A DNA stretch of 64,000 nt from NCBI GenBank assembly GCA_016709225.1, contig JADJEE010000002.1, forward strand, positions 1,984,001 through 2,048,000. The letters run 5' to 3'. Shown here one piece after another: positions 17,868-26,844 of this stretch. Every line of letters begins with the position of its first letter. The first letter of the stretch is position 1. The notes beneath the pieces are model-generated. The model was not told where the DNA came from, did not search any database, and saw only the letters and a program-made list of their open reading frames with translations. This DNA comes from Deltaproteobacteria bacterium. Lineage in GTDB: Bacteria; Myxococcota_A; Polyangia; Nannocystales; Nannocystaceae. A program made the translations under genes and the position numbers.

Positions 17868-19595
17868 CTACCGCACTTGCACGGGCCCGCGATCGACGTT
17901 GTCGGAGCGGTACTTCCGCATGCTGAAGCAGCGGCCCTCGTGGATCGCCACGCTCACGTCGGAGAACTTCACCGGCTTGGTCGCGCGCCCGTTCTCTCGC
18001 GCGGCGAGGTGGACCTGGAAGTGCAAGTGCGAGAACATGCTGATGCCGACGTTGCCGGTCGCAGCCAGCTGCTGGCCCTCCCAGCAGTGCACCGGGTTGC
18101 CGTCGAATACGTACTCGTCTCCGCTCAGCGTACCCTTGAGCGCAGCGATCGCGGGATTCACCGCCGTGAAGCCGCCCTGCTGCAGGTGCAGGTAGTGCGC
18201 AACCGTGCCGTCGCGGTGCTTCACGTAGACGTAGTTGGCGACGTCGTTCGAGGGGCTCGACATGGTGTTGCCGTCCTTGTCCTCGCGGAAGGCCACGATG
18301 TGGCCCTCCTTCGCGCACAGGAACGGCTGCCCCAGCGGCAGCGACCAGTCGTAGGAGAACTCCTCGTCGGTGGTCCAGGTCATCATCACACCGGCGCGGT
18401 TGGGCTCCTGCCAGCGGCGGAAGAAGTGGCTGATGAAGCCGTGGTGGCCCTGCACGCAGTACCGCTCGCCGGCGAAGGGCAGCGCGAGGTCGGTCACGCC
18501 GTAGGCCTGCGCGGGATCGAGTTGCCCGTCGTTCACGAACACGTGGCCGAGCAGGCCACCGATGAGCCCCGTGATCGCACCGGCGAACAGCTGCGCGACG
18601 CAGCCCCCCACGACGTAGCCGGGATTCGCGACGAAGGTCGCGGTCTGCGTGAAGTAGTAGATGATGACGAACACCACGATCGTCAGCACCACCGAGGCGA
18701 TCATCGCGATGATCGTGATGGTCCAGTTCTTGTTGCTGAACTCGGCTTGCCGCCCGGCACCGATGCCGATCGCGAACGCGAGCCACATGCCGCACAGGCT
18801 GGGGAAGAAGAAGATGTCCGCCCGCGGCATGCCGAAGGTCCCGGTCGCGCCATCCATCACGGGCAGCGGTGGCGTCGGAAGCATCGAGAGGATCGTGAAC
18901 ACCACCAGGGCGAGGAACGCCGCGAACGCCAGCGCCATCACGATCACGCCGGGCACCAGCCCGAACGTGACGTGGTTGGCGTAGGCGAACACACCCAGGC
19001 ACAGCACGCCCGCGGGCAGACATGCGCTGGCGCCGGGCACCGCCAGACCGACGATGGTCAGGGCGATCGAGGCCAGCAGCATCACCAGCCACACGATGTC
19101 GCGGATCAGCAGGATCCACGGCTCGTCGGCCCAGAACATCGGACCGAGCGTGACCGGCCCCGGCGCGCCCGCGGGCTTGGCCACGTGCTTGCGCCGACAG
19201 ACCAGGTCGGCGCTGCGCAGCGTCGTGGTCTGCTGCACCGTGGCGCCCGCGGCCAGATCGAACTCGAGGTTCGCGCTGGGATGGGTGTCGTCATGGACGT
19301 GATCGGTCTTGCTGGCGTTGACGCGCACGTGGCCGACCGGCACGTTCTCGAAGCGCGCGATGCCGCTTGCGTCGGTGGTGGCGAAGCTGATTCCGCCCGC
19401 CGCAGGCATCAGCGACACCGACGCTTCTTGCAGCGGACGATCGGCGTCCGAGCCGTCGTCGGCGAAGGTGTCCCAGCACAACGCCTCGAGGTTGACCGTG
19501 ATCTCGACCGTGCCGAAGCGCGGCGCCGGCGGTGCGGGCCGACGCGGCGGGCGGTGCGACCCGCGTCCGACTGATCCCTCGCCGGTCTCCACCAT
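17868..19595 (-). CDS. Probable T6SS cargo: membrane protein with M23-like (LytM) C-terminal domain
   Basis: The 575-residue protein starts with a Pro/Arg-rich segment and an Ig/carboxypeptidase-regulatory-like domain (about 27-130). About eight hydrophobic segments come next (about 160-345). The C-terminal domain resembles LytM/M23 peptidases: DGTVAHYLHLQQGG, then WEGQQLAATGNVGIS and the HLHFQV metal motif. The first zinc motif (HxxxD) appears as EFSYD, with Glu in place of His. M23 domains cut peptidoglycan cross-links. It lies 10 bases after vgrG, which is the usual place for a spike-linked effector. No separate small immunity gene is obvious. Confidence 0.72.
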   Translation of the reverse strand: MVETGEGSVGRGSHRPPRRPAPPAPRFGTVEITVNLEALCWDTFADDGSDADRPLQEASVSLMPAAGGISFATTDASGIARFENVPVGHVRVNASKTDHVHDDTHPSANLEFDLAAGATVQQTTTLRSADLVCRRKHVAKPAGAPGPVTLGPMFWADEPWILLIRDIVWLVMLLASIALTIVGLAVPGASACLPAGVLCLGVFAYANHVTFGLVPGVIVMALAFAAFLALVVFTILSMLPTPPLPVMDGATGTFGMPRADIFFFPSLCGMWLAFAIGIGAGRQAEFSNKNWTITIIAMIASVVLTIVVFVIIYYFTQTATFVANPGYVVGGCVAQLFAGAITGLIGGLLGHVFVNDGQLDPAQAYGVTDLALPFAGERYCVQGHHGFISHFFRRWQEPNRAGVMMTWTTDEEFSYDWSLPLGQPFLCAKEGHIVAFREDKDGNTMSSPSNDVANYVYVKHRDGTVAHYLHLQQGGFTAVNPAIAALKGTLSGDEYVFDGNPVHCWEGQQLAATGNVGISMFSHLHFQVHLAARENGRATKPVKFSDVSVAIHEGRCFSMRKYRSDNVDRGPVQVR

Positions 19596-19605
19596 GGTGC
19601 ACCCG

Positions 19606-21936
19606 CTAGTTGACCTGGGCCTTGCCGCCGGCCAGGCTCACGCGCCCGCCACCACCCTCGAGCGCCAGCTTGGTCTCGGCCTTGGCGTCGAGCTCGTCGG
19701 CGTCGGCCTGGATGCGCTTGCCGTCGATGACGATGCTGGCCTCGCCGCTGTCGACCGTGATCTTCTCGGCCTCGAACAGCGCGTGGGCCTTGTCGCCCGA
19801 CGACAGCCGGGCGTTGGCGTCGAGCAGCAGCTCGGCCTTCTCCTTGGCGGTCGCGCGGGCCTTGTCGTCGAGCATCACGATGGCGCCGGCGGCCGCACGG
19901 ATCTCGAGATTCTGATCGAGGAAGCCACGGCTGCCGTCCTTCGATTCGACCAGAGCGTTGGCGTCGAGCACGATCTTGGCGCCGCCGCCGGCCTGCAGGG
20001 TGATGCGCTCGGGCGTCATCACGATGCTCGAGCCCTTGCACTCGAGCCGGATCTCCTCGGGCGCGCGCACGAGGATGGTCTTGGCGACGTCGAGCACCCA
20101 GTGATCGCTGACCTTGATGGTCTCGCCCGCAAAGCCGCTCTTGCTGGCGCCGTCGATCACCACCGTGCGGCTGCCGTGCACGGAGATGCGCTCGTCGCCG
20201 CCGACCTTGCGCGTGCGATCGTTGCCGACCCGGTGGGTCTGATCGACCTTCACCTCGGTGCCGTGGTGGCGCAGCACCAGCTCGTTCATGTCGAGCTGCG
20301 CGCGCAGGAACAGCTCCTCGCGGCCGGCGGAGTCCTCGAAGCGCAGCTCGTTGTAACCGCCGTTGTACGGCGTGCTCTGCGAGCGGATGGTGCTCCGTGT
20401 GCGCTCGTCGGGCAGCGGATACGGCGGGGGATTGCGGCCGTTGTACAGGCAGCCGCTGACCACCGGGCGGTCGGGGTTGCCATCGAGGAACTCGACGATG
20501 ACCTCCATGCCCACGCGTGGCAGGAACAGCGCGCCCCAGCCCGCACCCGCCCAGCTCTGCACCACCGGCACCCACGCCGACGAGCTCGCGTCGGCGCGAC
20601 GACTGCGGCCGCGCCCCTCCCCCTCGCGATCCCAGTGCATGAGGATCTTGATGCGACCGAACGCGTCGGTGTGGATGTCTTCGCCCTCGGGGCCGGTGAC
20701 GGTCGCGGTCTGCGGCCCGTACACCCGCGGTCGCACCGGCTCGGGCGAGAAGATGCGATAGCGCGGGCTGGGCACCGCGACGAACGCGTTGTCGTAGGTT
20801 GCTGCGACATCGACCGTGTCACCGTCGGCGAGGATCTCGTGCACGACCTCGAGCGCGACCAGGCGCTCGTGGGTGCCGAGCCCCTCGATCTCGAACACGA
20901 CGCCGGCCCCCAGGGCGCTGGAGGTGCTGCGGCCGCGCACGACGAAGTCGTCGGCCTGCGCGCGCTCGAGCACCAGCTGTGCCTGCGCGGTGTCGTCGTC
21001 GTGGAGCAGCACGACCTTTCCGCCCGACGAGACCTCGCGACTGCGTCGCTCGCTCGGCAGGTAGACCTCGCGATGGTTCTCGGCGACCAGTCCGCGCGGC
21101 GACTCGGCATGGCTGCCGCGAAGCGGCGCCGCCGGCAGCAGCCAGTCGTGGTGCGCGACCGTGGCCTTGGTCGCGACGCCACTGCGCTCGACCACCAACG
21201 CGCGCACGGCCTCGCGCGCATCCTCGCCGCCGACCACGACCGGTAGCCGCACGCCTTCGGTGCCGGCGTGCTGCGGCAGCCCGCCCTCGCTGTCGACCAG
21301 GCGCATGACCTCGTGGGGGCCGTCCTGATCGAACACGAAGGCGATGCCTTCTTCGTGCAGCAGCCGTCGCACGAAGTCGAGGTCCGACTCGCGGTACTGC
21401 ACGCAGTAGTCGCGCGGCGGTTGTCCGTCGTGGACGAGCCCGCTGTCGTCGAGCGTGCGCTGGTGGGCCGCGAGGCCCTCGGCCGGCGCCCCCGTCGGGG
21501 CGTGCAGGCCCATCAGCAGATCACGGACGATCTGCGGCACCGTCATGTCCTGGAAGATGCGGCAGTCGATCCGCTGCGCGCTCGTGGCCAGCGCGGGGCC
21601 GAGCTCGAGGTCGATCGCCAACATGCGGAGGTCACCGCGCAGCACCTCGATGCCGCGGTGTCGGACGCTCGACACCACGCCATGGAACGTGCGCCACACG
21701 CTGCCGCGATCGAAGCCGAACTCGGCGCTCGCACCGACCATCGTGTCGACGTCGGCGTCGAGTTCCGGCGTCAGCAGCGACAGCGTGATCGCGTAGGCGC
21801 GTGAGAGCCCCTCGCGCACCACCGCCCGTCGCACGTGCCAGCTCAGCGCAGCGTCGGCGCACTCGAAACGGGCTTGCACACCGCCGTGGGGGGTCGTGGG
21901 CAGCGGATGGGCATCGGACGGCGATGACACGGGCAA
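19606..21936 (-). CDS. vgrG: Type VI secretion tip protein VgrG
   Basis: This 776-residue protein has the gp27-like domains in the N-terminal 380 residues (YCVQYRESDLDFVRRLLHEEGI is the hallmark region). The gp5-like OB segment follows (GPEGEDIHTDAFGRIKILMHWDREGEG, WAGAGWGALFLPRVGMEVIVEFLDG and NPDRPVVSGCLYNG, seen in parts). A long beta-helical tail of repeated short strands (about 570-776) ends in an Ala/Lys/Asp-rich stretch. VgrG trimers tip the T6SS needle and carry effectors. It is first in a minus-strand operon with the M23-like cargo protein. No T6SS sheath or baseplate genes are present, so this is an auxiliary spike locus. Confidence 0.95.
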   Translation of the reverse strand: MPVSSPSDAHPLPTTPHGGVQARFECADAALSWHVRRAVVREGLSRAYAITLSLLTPELDADVDTMVGASAEFGFDRGSVWRTFHGVVSSVRHRGIEVLRGDLRMLAIDLELGPALATSAQRIDCRIFQDMTVPQIVRDLLMGLHAPTGAPAEGLAAHQRTLDDSGLVHDGQPPRDYCVQYRESDLDFVRRLLHEEGIAFVFDQDGPHEVMRLVDSEGGLPQHAGTEGVRLPVVVGGEDAREAVRALVVERSGVATKATVAHHDWLLPAAPLRGSHAESPRGLVAENHREVYLPSERRSREVSSGGKVVLLHDDDTAQAQLVLERAQADDFVVRGRSTSSALGAGVVFEIEGLGTHERLVALEVVHEILADGDTVDVAATYDNAFVAVPSPRYRIFSPEPVRPRVYGPQTATVTGPEGEDIHTDAFGRIKILMHWDREGEGRGRSRRADASSSAWVPVVQSWAGAGWGALFLPRVGMEVIVEFLDGNPDRPVVSGCLYNGRNPPPYPLPDERTRSTIRSQSTPYNGGYNELRFEDSAGREELFLRAQLDMNELVLRHHGTEVKVDQTHRVGNDRTRKVGGDERISVHGSRTVVIDGASKSGFAGETIKVSDHWVLDVAKTILVRAPEEIRLECKGSSIVMTPERITLQAGGGAKIVLDANALVESKDGSRGFLDQNLEIRAAAGAIVMLDDKARATAKEKAELLLDANARLSSGDKAHALFEAEKITVDSGEASIVIDGKRIQADADELDAKAETKLALEGGGGRVSLAGGKAQVN

Positions 21937-22062
21937 CGGCTCTGGGCGACGAGGCGAGTGACTCTACACGGGCGGCATGCGTGACCCCCGGCGAGGCTGG
22001 TAGAGTCGCGTTCGCGTCGATGTGACCTTTCGTGATAGCCTGTCGATGTCGACGGCCCGCGT

Positions 22063-23085
22063 GTGGGGCTGTCCCGCGAGGGCCGTTCGAAACTCACGCC
22101 GCTATCCGCCGCCGCAGCCCGTGCCTTCGACGAGATCCCCTCGGATCCGGCGCCGGCCACCCTGATTCGGCGCTCCCACTACTGGGCCGGCAACGAGCGC
22201 TCGCTGTACCTCTGCCACCAGGCGGTGGCACGACGCCGCGGCGCGTACCTCGGGGTCGGCAGCGACCAGAACTACCTGCTGGCGGGCTGGGCCCGCTCCG
22301 AGTTCGCGACGGTGGTCGACTTCGACCAGGGCGTGGTCGACCTGCACCGCTGCTACCACTCGCTGTTCCGACACGCCGCGACCGCGGCCGAGTTCGTGGC
22401 GTGCTGGTCCGACGAGGCCCGCGAGCGCACCAGTGGGCTGCTGGCCGACGAGCACGAGCGGCCCGAGGGCGCCCGCATCGGCCGTGCGTTCCGCATGGCG
22501 CAGCCGCTGGTGTGGGAGCGACTGCTCGAGCTGCGTCGCCTGCAGAAGCGCTACCAGATGGCGTCCTTCGTCGACGACGCCGAGCAGTACGATCACATCC
22601 GCCAGCTGGTGTGCAGCGATCGCTTCGTGGTCGTCCGCGGCGACTTCGCGGGCGACGCGACCATGCCCGCGCTCGCGCAGGCGCTGCGTGGCGCCGACCT
22701 GCGGCTCGGCGTGGTCTACCTCTCGAACGTCGAGCAGTACCTCGAGTACACCCCGACCTTCCGCCGCAACATGCTCGCGCTCGATGTGCTCGACGACGCG
22801 GTGGTGGTGCGCACGCTCGGCTGGAAGGTGTTCGGCTACGCGCCCGGCGAGCAGTACCACTACAACGTCCAGGGCGCGCCCGCGTTCGCGGCGTGGCTGC
22901 GCTACAGCGAGGTGCGGCGCCTGCCCGACCTGCTGCGCTTTCGCACCAAGACCGTGGAGCGCGGCCTTTCGGTGCTCGACCGCGCCCCCGACCCCTCGCT
23001 ACCGCGACCGGAGATCGCCGAGCCGATCGAGGCCCCCGACGACGACGACCGACTGCACGAGGCCGAGCCGATCGTCGCAGAGTAG
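22063..23085 (+). CDS. LIC_10091-type protein (methyltransferase-like fold)
   Basis: The 340-residue protein matches a family known from Leptospira and myxobacteria. GVGSDQNYLLAGWARSEF is followed by VVDFDQGVVDLHRCY, reminiscent of an S-adenosylmethionine-binding loop and acidic residue. Further on are VVRGDFAGD and GVVYLSNVEQYLEY, where the SNxEQY motif is typical. Activity is unproven. The start is a GTG at 22063. It stands alone on the plus strand between the two T6SS operons, diverging from vgrG (125-base spacer) and converging on the PAAR-like gene (7 bases between the stops). The C-terminal 30 residues are acidic and probably disordered. Confidence 0.82.
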   Translation: MGLSREGRSKLTPLSAAAARAFDEIPSDPAPATLIRRSHYWAGNERSLYLCHQAVARRRGAYLGVGSDQNYLLAGWARSEFATVVDFDQGVVDLHRCYHSLFRHAATAAEFVACWSDEARERTSGLLADEHERPEGARIGRAFRMAQPLVWERLLELRRLQKRYQMASFVDDAEQYDHIRQLVCSDRFVVVRGDFAGDATMPALAQALRGADLRLGVVYLSNVEQYLEYTPTFRRNMLALDVLDDAVVVRTLGWKVFGYAPGEQYHYNVQGAPAFAAWLRYSEVRRLPDLLRFRTKTVERGLSVLDRAPDPSLPRPEIAEPIEAPDDDDRLHEAEPIVAE

Positions 23086-23092
23086 GCCGCGC

Positions 23093-23473
23093 TCAACCGA
23101 CCGCGTTGCGGCCGTTGTGCAGCAGCATGTCGCCGAGTCGGCAGACGTTCTGCCCCTCGAGCATGACGTCGAACGAGTACATGAGGAACTCGCACGGGCC
23201 CATGTTGCGGCCGGACATCAGGCCGCCGGCGCTGCCGGCCTCGTCGCCGCTGCTCTTGGCGTACTGGGCACCCTTGGTCATCGGCATGCTGCCGTCGGTG
23301 GTGACGGTGGTCGGGCCGCCGACGGTGTCGCTGGCCTGACCGATGTTGGGGTACGGGATCGGGATCGGCCCGGCGGAGCTCGGCGTGTTGCACACGTCGG
23401 GGAACACCGTGCTCATGCCACCGCTGCCCTGGTGGACGGTGCCGCGGCCGTTGGCGAAGACGTTCTGACCCAT
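23093..23473 (-). CDS. PAAR-like protein (DUF4150), T6SS spike tip
   Basis: This 126-residue protein matches DUF4150/PAAR-like: FPDVCNTPSSAGPIPIPYPN near the start, a middle stretch of KSSGDEAG and GGLMSGRNMGPCEF, and ENVCR-like EGQNVCRLGDMLLHN at the end. PAAR-like proteins form the sharp cone on VgrG and can carry toxin domains; this one is only the bare cone. The ATG at 23471-23473 has a good ribosome-binding site (AGGAG at 23481-23485). It is the last gene of the operon DUF6484-TIGR02270-DUF2169-ketosynthase-like-PAAR. Confidence 0.93.
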   Translation of the reverse strand: MGQNVFANGRGTVHQGSGGMSTVFPDVCNTPSSAGPIPIPYPNIGQASDTVGGPTTVTTDGSMPMTKGAQYAKSSGDEAGSAGGLMSGRNMGPCEFLMYSFDVMLEGQNVCRLGDMLLHNGRNAVG

Positions 23474-23489
23474 CGCATCACTCCTCGTT

Positions 23490-24545
23490 CTAGTCGAGCT
23501 CGACCACACCAACGCCGACCGGCCCGTGATCGGACATCGTCCACACCATCGCCGGGCCCGACCTGTGCCCCGCGAGCAGGCGTCGGTGCGCATCGACGAA
23601 CGAGAGCGCGGCGAGGGCCGCACCCGCATCACCGATGCGATCGGCGATGTGCTCGATGACGGTGTCGGGCACGAGCACGTCGCGGTGGCGTAGGCACGCC
23701 ACGCCCCACGACTTGGCCTCGAAGCTCTCGCCGACGAGCCCCGCCCACACGCTGCCGAGCGGCGCCGTGCGATCGCCCCATGGACCCTCGCGCGCGCGCT
23801 CGATGGCCTCGGCGAGCCCCTCGCCGCGGGCTGGCGCGGTGCCGAAGCGACAGCCGGGATCTTCGTGGCACCCGATCGCGCGCAGCACCAGGCCGCCGCG
23901 GCGATGCGGCGACGCCGACAGCACCAGCATGCCCGCGCCCTCGCCGAGCACGCGCCCATCGCTGGCGAACGGTGCACCCAGCGTGCGGCGGCGGCCGTGC
24001 TCGGCGGCCACGCGGGCTGGATCGGCGTAGCTGTCGACGCCACCGCAGACCACGACGCCGTCGTCGCGGGGATCGAGCCGTGCTGCCGCGGTCGCGAGCG
24101 CCTCGAAGATCGCCGCGCGCCCGCGCGGGAACAGCTGCGAGCGCGCGGGGTCGATGGCCACGCCCGCGACCGCAGCGATTGCCGGCCACAGCGCCGCCGC
24201 CGAAGGCACGGCGACATCCTCGCGGGGGTCGGCGATGCCGAGCAACAACGCCACCGGCGACGGCGGCAGCGCGTCGCCCAGCGCGTCGGCGAGCGCGAGC
24301 CCGGCCATCGCCGCGATGCGCTGCGCCCACGGCGACAGCGACGTACCGGTGGCCGCCCGCGCGGCGTCGTGGGCCAACGCGAGGTCTTGCGCGGCGACCA
24401 GTGCCATCGTGACGGGCTCGCCGCCCTGCGGCCAAGGTCCGTCGTGGAAGCGTGACAGGCCCGCACGCAGCGACGCGTCGGTCTGTACCGCGCCCACGCC
24501 GATCGACGTGAGTGCACCCGAAGCGACGATGCGAATCGCGCTCAC
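23490..24545 (-). CDS. Ketosynthase-like protein lacking the catalytic Cys (T6SS-associated)
   Basis: The 351-residue protein has the thiolase/beta-ketoacyl synthase fold: GVDSYADPA after a VVVCGGV strand, SDGRVLGEGAGMLVL, and a final SDHGPVGVGVV. Where a working enzyme has its nucleophilic Cys (the DTACSS position) there is PRGRAAIFEALATAA with no Cys. The usual HGTGT His motif is also absent, so condensing activity is unlikely. Similar inactive ketosynthase-like proteins occur in T6SS clusters beside DUF2169 and PAAR genes, where they may help load or fold cargo. The GTG start overlaps the DUF2169 stop (GTGA at 24542-24545). Confidence 0.85.
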   Translation of the reverse strand: MSAIRIVASGALTSIGVGAVQTDASLRAGLSRFHDGPWPQGGEPVTMALVAAQDLALAHDAARAATGTSLSPWAQRIAAMAGLALADALGDALPPSPVALLLGIADPREDVAVPSAAALWPAIAAVAGVAIDPARSQLFPRGRAAIFEALATAAARLDPRDDGVVVCGGVDSYADPARVAAEHGRRRTLGAPFASDGRVLGEGAGMLVLSASPHRRGGLVLRAIGCHEDPGCRFGTAPARGEGLAEAIERAREGPWGDRTAPLGSVWAGLVGESFEAKSWGVACLRHRDVLVPDTVIEHIADRIGDAGAALAALSFVDAHRRLLAGHRSGPAMVWTMSDHGPVGVGVVELD

Positions 24546-25540
24546 GCGACCTCCACCGAGCTGCGAGCGATGCCGATGCTCACGCGCTCGACCGCCAGCA
24601 GCTTGCGGTCGCACGACAGCTTGGCGCGCCAGCTCATGCTGAAGCTATCGTCGTCGGGCCACAGGGCGACGGTCTCGAGGCAGGCCGACATGCTGCGCCA
24701 GCCACCGCCGACGTCGGCCTCGATCGCGAGCTCGATGGTCGGCAGCGTGAAGCGCAGCGGCCCCTGTCGCGAAGCGCCGAGCACCACCACCGGCTCGCCG
24801 CCGGCCAAGAAGCGGGGGAACACCAGCTCGGCGGGTGCGACGTTGAAGAAGCGACGATCGAAGTCCGCCGGCAGCAGCGGCGATCGCTTGCGTACCCACT
24901 GCGCGTCGTAGGTGCCGGCAAACTGCGCGCGCGGTCGCCAGCCCGGCGCGATCGGACCGAACCCGACCGCACGCGGGCGCTCGCCGCCACCTTCGATGGG
25001 CGCCCTCGGATCCTCGAGGTTTGGCACCGGTGCGCCGGCGCGACGATCGATGCCGACCCCGACCGGGTTGTGGGCCGAGAGCTCGCGGACCCACGCGTCG
25101 CCACCGTCGACGCGACCTCCGAGCGCACGCTCGTACACCAGCGGCAGCTCGACGAACGGCGCCGGCGACGACACGCGATCGAGGCTGCGGAACTCGCGAT
25201 CACCGAACACCGCGATGCTCTTGCTGCGCTCCGCGACCGCGACCGACACGGCCGCCTGCGTGACCGCGCGGCCGCCCTCGGCGTGGGCACAGCCGTGCAG
25301 CACCACATCGGTCCCGGCCTTGCCGAGGTGATGCTCGCCAGCCTCGATCAGGCTCGAGGCATTCGGCTCTCCGAGGTGTAGATCGACCCGCGCGATGGCG
25401 AGCTGCTGGGCCGCCAGCGCAACGGTCGGCCGCATGGTGAAGGTCGCCTTCACGCACACGAACAGCGCGTCGACACCGTCCTCGTCGGGCAAGGCGGCCA
25501 GCGCTGCCGCCAGCGGCGTGTCGTTGTCGAGCTGCAGCAT
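24542..25540 (-). CDS. DUF2169 family T6SS accessory protein
   Basis: The protein (332 residues) matches DUF2169: an opening with LFVCVKATFTM, DVVLHGCAHAEGG, a central FGDREF segment, NPVGVG, GFGPIAPGWRPR, FDRRFFNVAP and a C-terminal LPTIELAIEADVGG region. DUF2169 proteins are encoded with PAAR/VgrG genes and are thought to act as adaptors linking cargo to the spike. It begins 3 bases after the TIGR02270 stop and its own stop overlaps the ketosynthase-like start, so tight co-expression is expected. Confidence 0.92.
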   Translation of the reverse strand: MLQLDNDTPLAAALAALPDEDGVDALFVCVKATFTMRPTVALAAQQLAIARVDLHLGEPNASSLIEAGEHHLGKAGTDVVLHGCAHAEGGRAVTQAAVSVAVAERSKSIAVFGDREFRSLDRVSSPAPFVELPLVYERALGGRVDGGDAWVRELSAHNPVGVGIDRRAGAPVPNLEDPRAPIEGGGERPRAVGFGPIAPGWRPRAQFAGTYDAQWVRKRSPLLPADFDRRFFNVAPAELVFPRFLAGGEPVVVLGASRQGPLRFTLPTIELAIEADVGGGWRSMSACLETVALWPDDDSFSMSWRAKLSCDRKLLAVERVSIGIARSSVEVA

Positions 25541-25543
25541 GGC

Positions 25544-26821
25544 CTACGCCCCACCTGCGCCGGCGGCTCGATTCGGGTAGCCCGGCTGCGCCGCGTGCGA
25601 CAGCGCAGCGAGCTGTGCCCACTGCACCCGCGACCACGCGCGGGTCTCGAGCTGCTGCGCACCGCCGCTGCGCGCGGCCAGCTCGTCGGCGAGCCGGTGG
25701 CGACGACGCAGCGGCGTGCGGGCCAGTCGCGGCAGCACGTCGCCGGGATCGAACGGCTCACCCTCGAGGTGTCGCTGGTGCTCGAGCATCCGCGGGCGCC
25801 GCTCGAGCCAGCGCTCGCGCAACGCGGCGGGATCGGGCTCGGGTAGCATGAGCTCGTCGCGTGGGACGTCGAGCGGCGCCTCGCGCCCGGGCGGCGGTGT
25901 GGGATCGATGCCGGTGATGCCTCGCAGCGCGTCGGCGGCCAGTCGTGCGTGCGTGGGATCGTCCAGCCGCGCGGCGCAGAGATCGGCGGCACCGACGGTG
26001 CCCATGCACCACAGCGCGTCGAACACCGCGCGCGCGTCGACGCCAGGACGCTGCAGTCGCACGGGCAACACCGGCAGCAGTCGCTCGCCCCGCATCGCGA
26101 CCAGCAACGGCAGCAGCGCATCGCTACCGGGGATGTCGTCGCGCACGGCGTCGGCGGCCTTGGCGACGGCACCCTCGAGGCCACGCAGCAGCGCCGCCCG
26201 AGCCGCCGCGACGCGCAGCTCGGGATCCGAGCGTCGCAGGCCCCACTCGATGTACGGCACGGTCCAGCGGTCACCCACGCACGCGGCCAGCCGCAGCGAG
26301 GCCAGCTGCACGGGCTTGGCGTTGCGCTCGATCTGAGCGTCGATGCCGGGTGGCAGCGGCCAGCGACGGAACGCGAACGCGTCGAGCACCGCGGCCTGCA
26401 CCTGCGCCGGCATGCGCGGGACGTACTCGACCAGCACCTTCGGCCACTGTGCGCCGGTGCTGCACGCGATTGCCTGCGCGAGCGCGGCGAGCCGCCGCGG
26501 CGCGGCCCCGAGCAGCGCCGCCGCGACCTGCTCGATGCCCTGCCGGGCACCGCCGACCAGCAGGTGTGCCGCAACGGCCGCGGGACGATCGCGCTTGCCG
26601 AGCAGCGCCGGCAGGAGGATCTCGTCGGTCGCCCGCTGCTCACCGAGCCGCACGCCATCGAGCGCGCCCTGCAGTCGCTCCTCGACCCAGTGCAGCACGC
26701 TCGTCAGCGTGTGCCTTGGGGACTCGAGCGCGTCCTGCCAACGCGCCCACAGGAACGTGGCCTCCGAGAAGCTCTCGGTCACCAGGTCCCATCGCAAGGG
26801 TGGTCGTGGACGGCTCGGCAT
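25544..26821 (-). CDS. TIGR02270-family HEAT-repeat protein (T6SS-associated)
   Basis: The protein has 425 residues. Residues from about 10 (SFLWARWQDAL-like EATFLWARWQDAL and LEERLQGALDG-like segments) fit the TIGR02270 pattern. The middle consists of HEAT-like helical repeats (for example RRSDPELRVAAARAALLRG). The C-terminal 130 residues are rich in Arg and Pro. TIGR02270 members occur in T6SS gene neighbourhoods; their role is unknown, but helical repeats point to protein binding. The ATG at 26819-26821 is chosen because it follows the DUF6484 stop by 23 bases; longer frames overlap that gene. Confidence 0.82.
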   Translation of the reverse strand: MPSRPRPPLRWDLVTESFSEATFLWARWQDALESPRHTLTSVLHWVEERLQGALDGVRLGEQRATDEILLPALLGKRDRPAAVAAHLLVGGARQGIEQVAAALLGAAPRRLAALAQAIACSTGAQWPKVLVEYVPRMPAQVQAAVLDAFAFRRWPLPPGIDAQIERNAKPVQLASLRLAACVGDRWTVPYIEWGLRRSDPELRVAAARAALLRGLEGAVAKAADAVRDDIPGSDALLPLLVAMRGERLLPVLPVRLQRPGVDARAVFDALWCMGTVGAADLCAARLDDPTHARLAADALRGITGIDPTPPPGREAPLDVPRDELMLPEPDPAALRERWLERRPRMLEHQRHLEGEPFDPGDVLPRLARTPLRRRHRLADELAARSGGAQQLETRAWSRVQWAQLAALSHAAQPGYPNRAAGAGGA

Positions 26822-26844
26822 CGACGCGCTCGTACGACTCGCGG

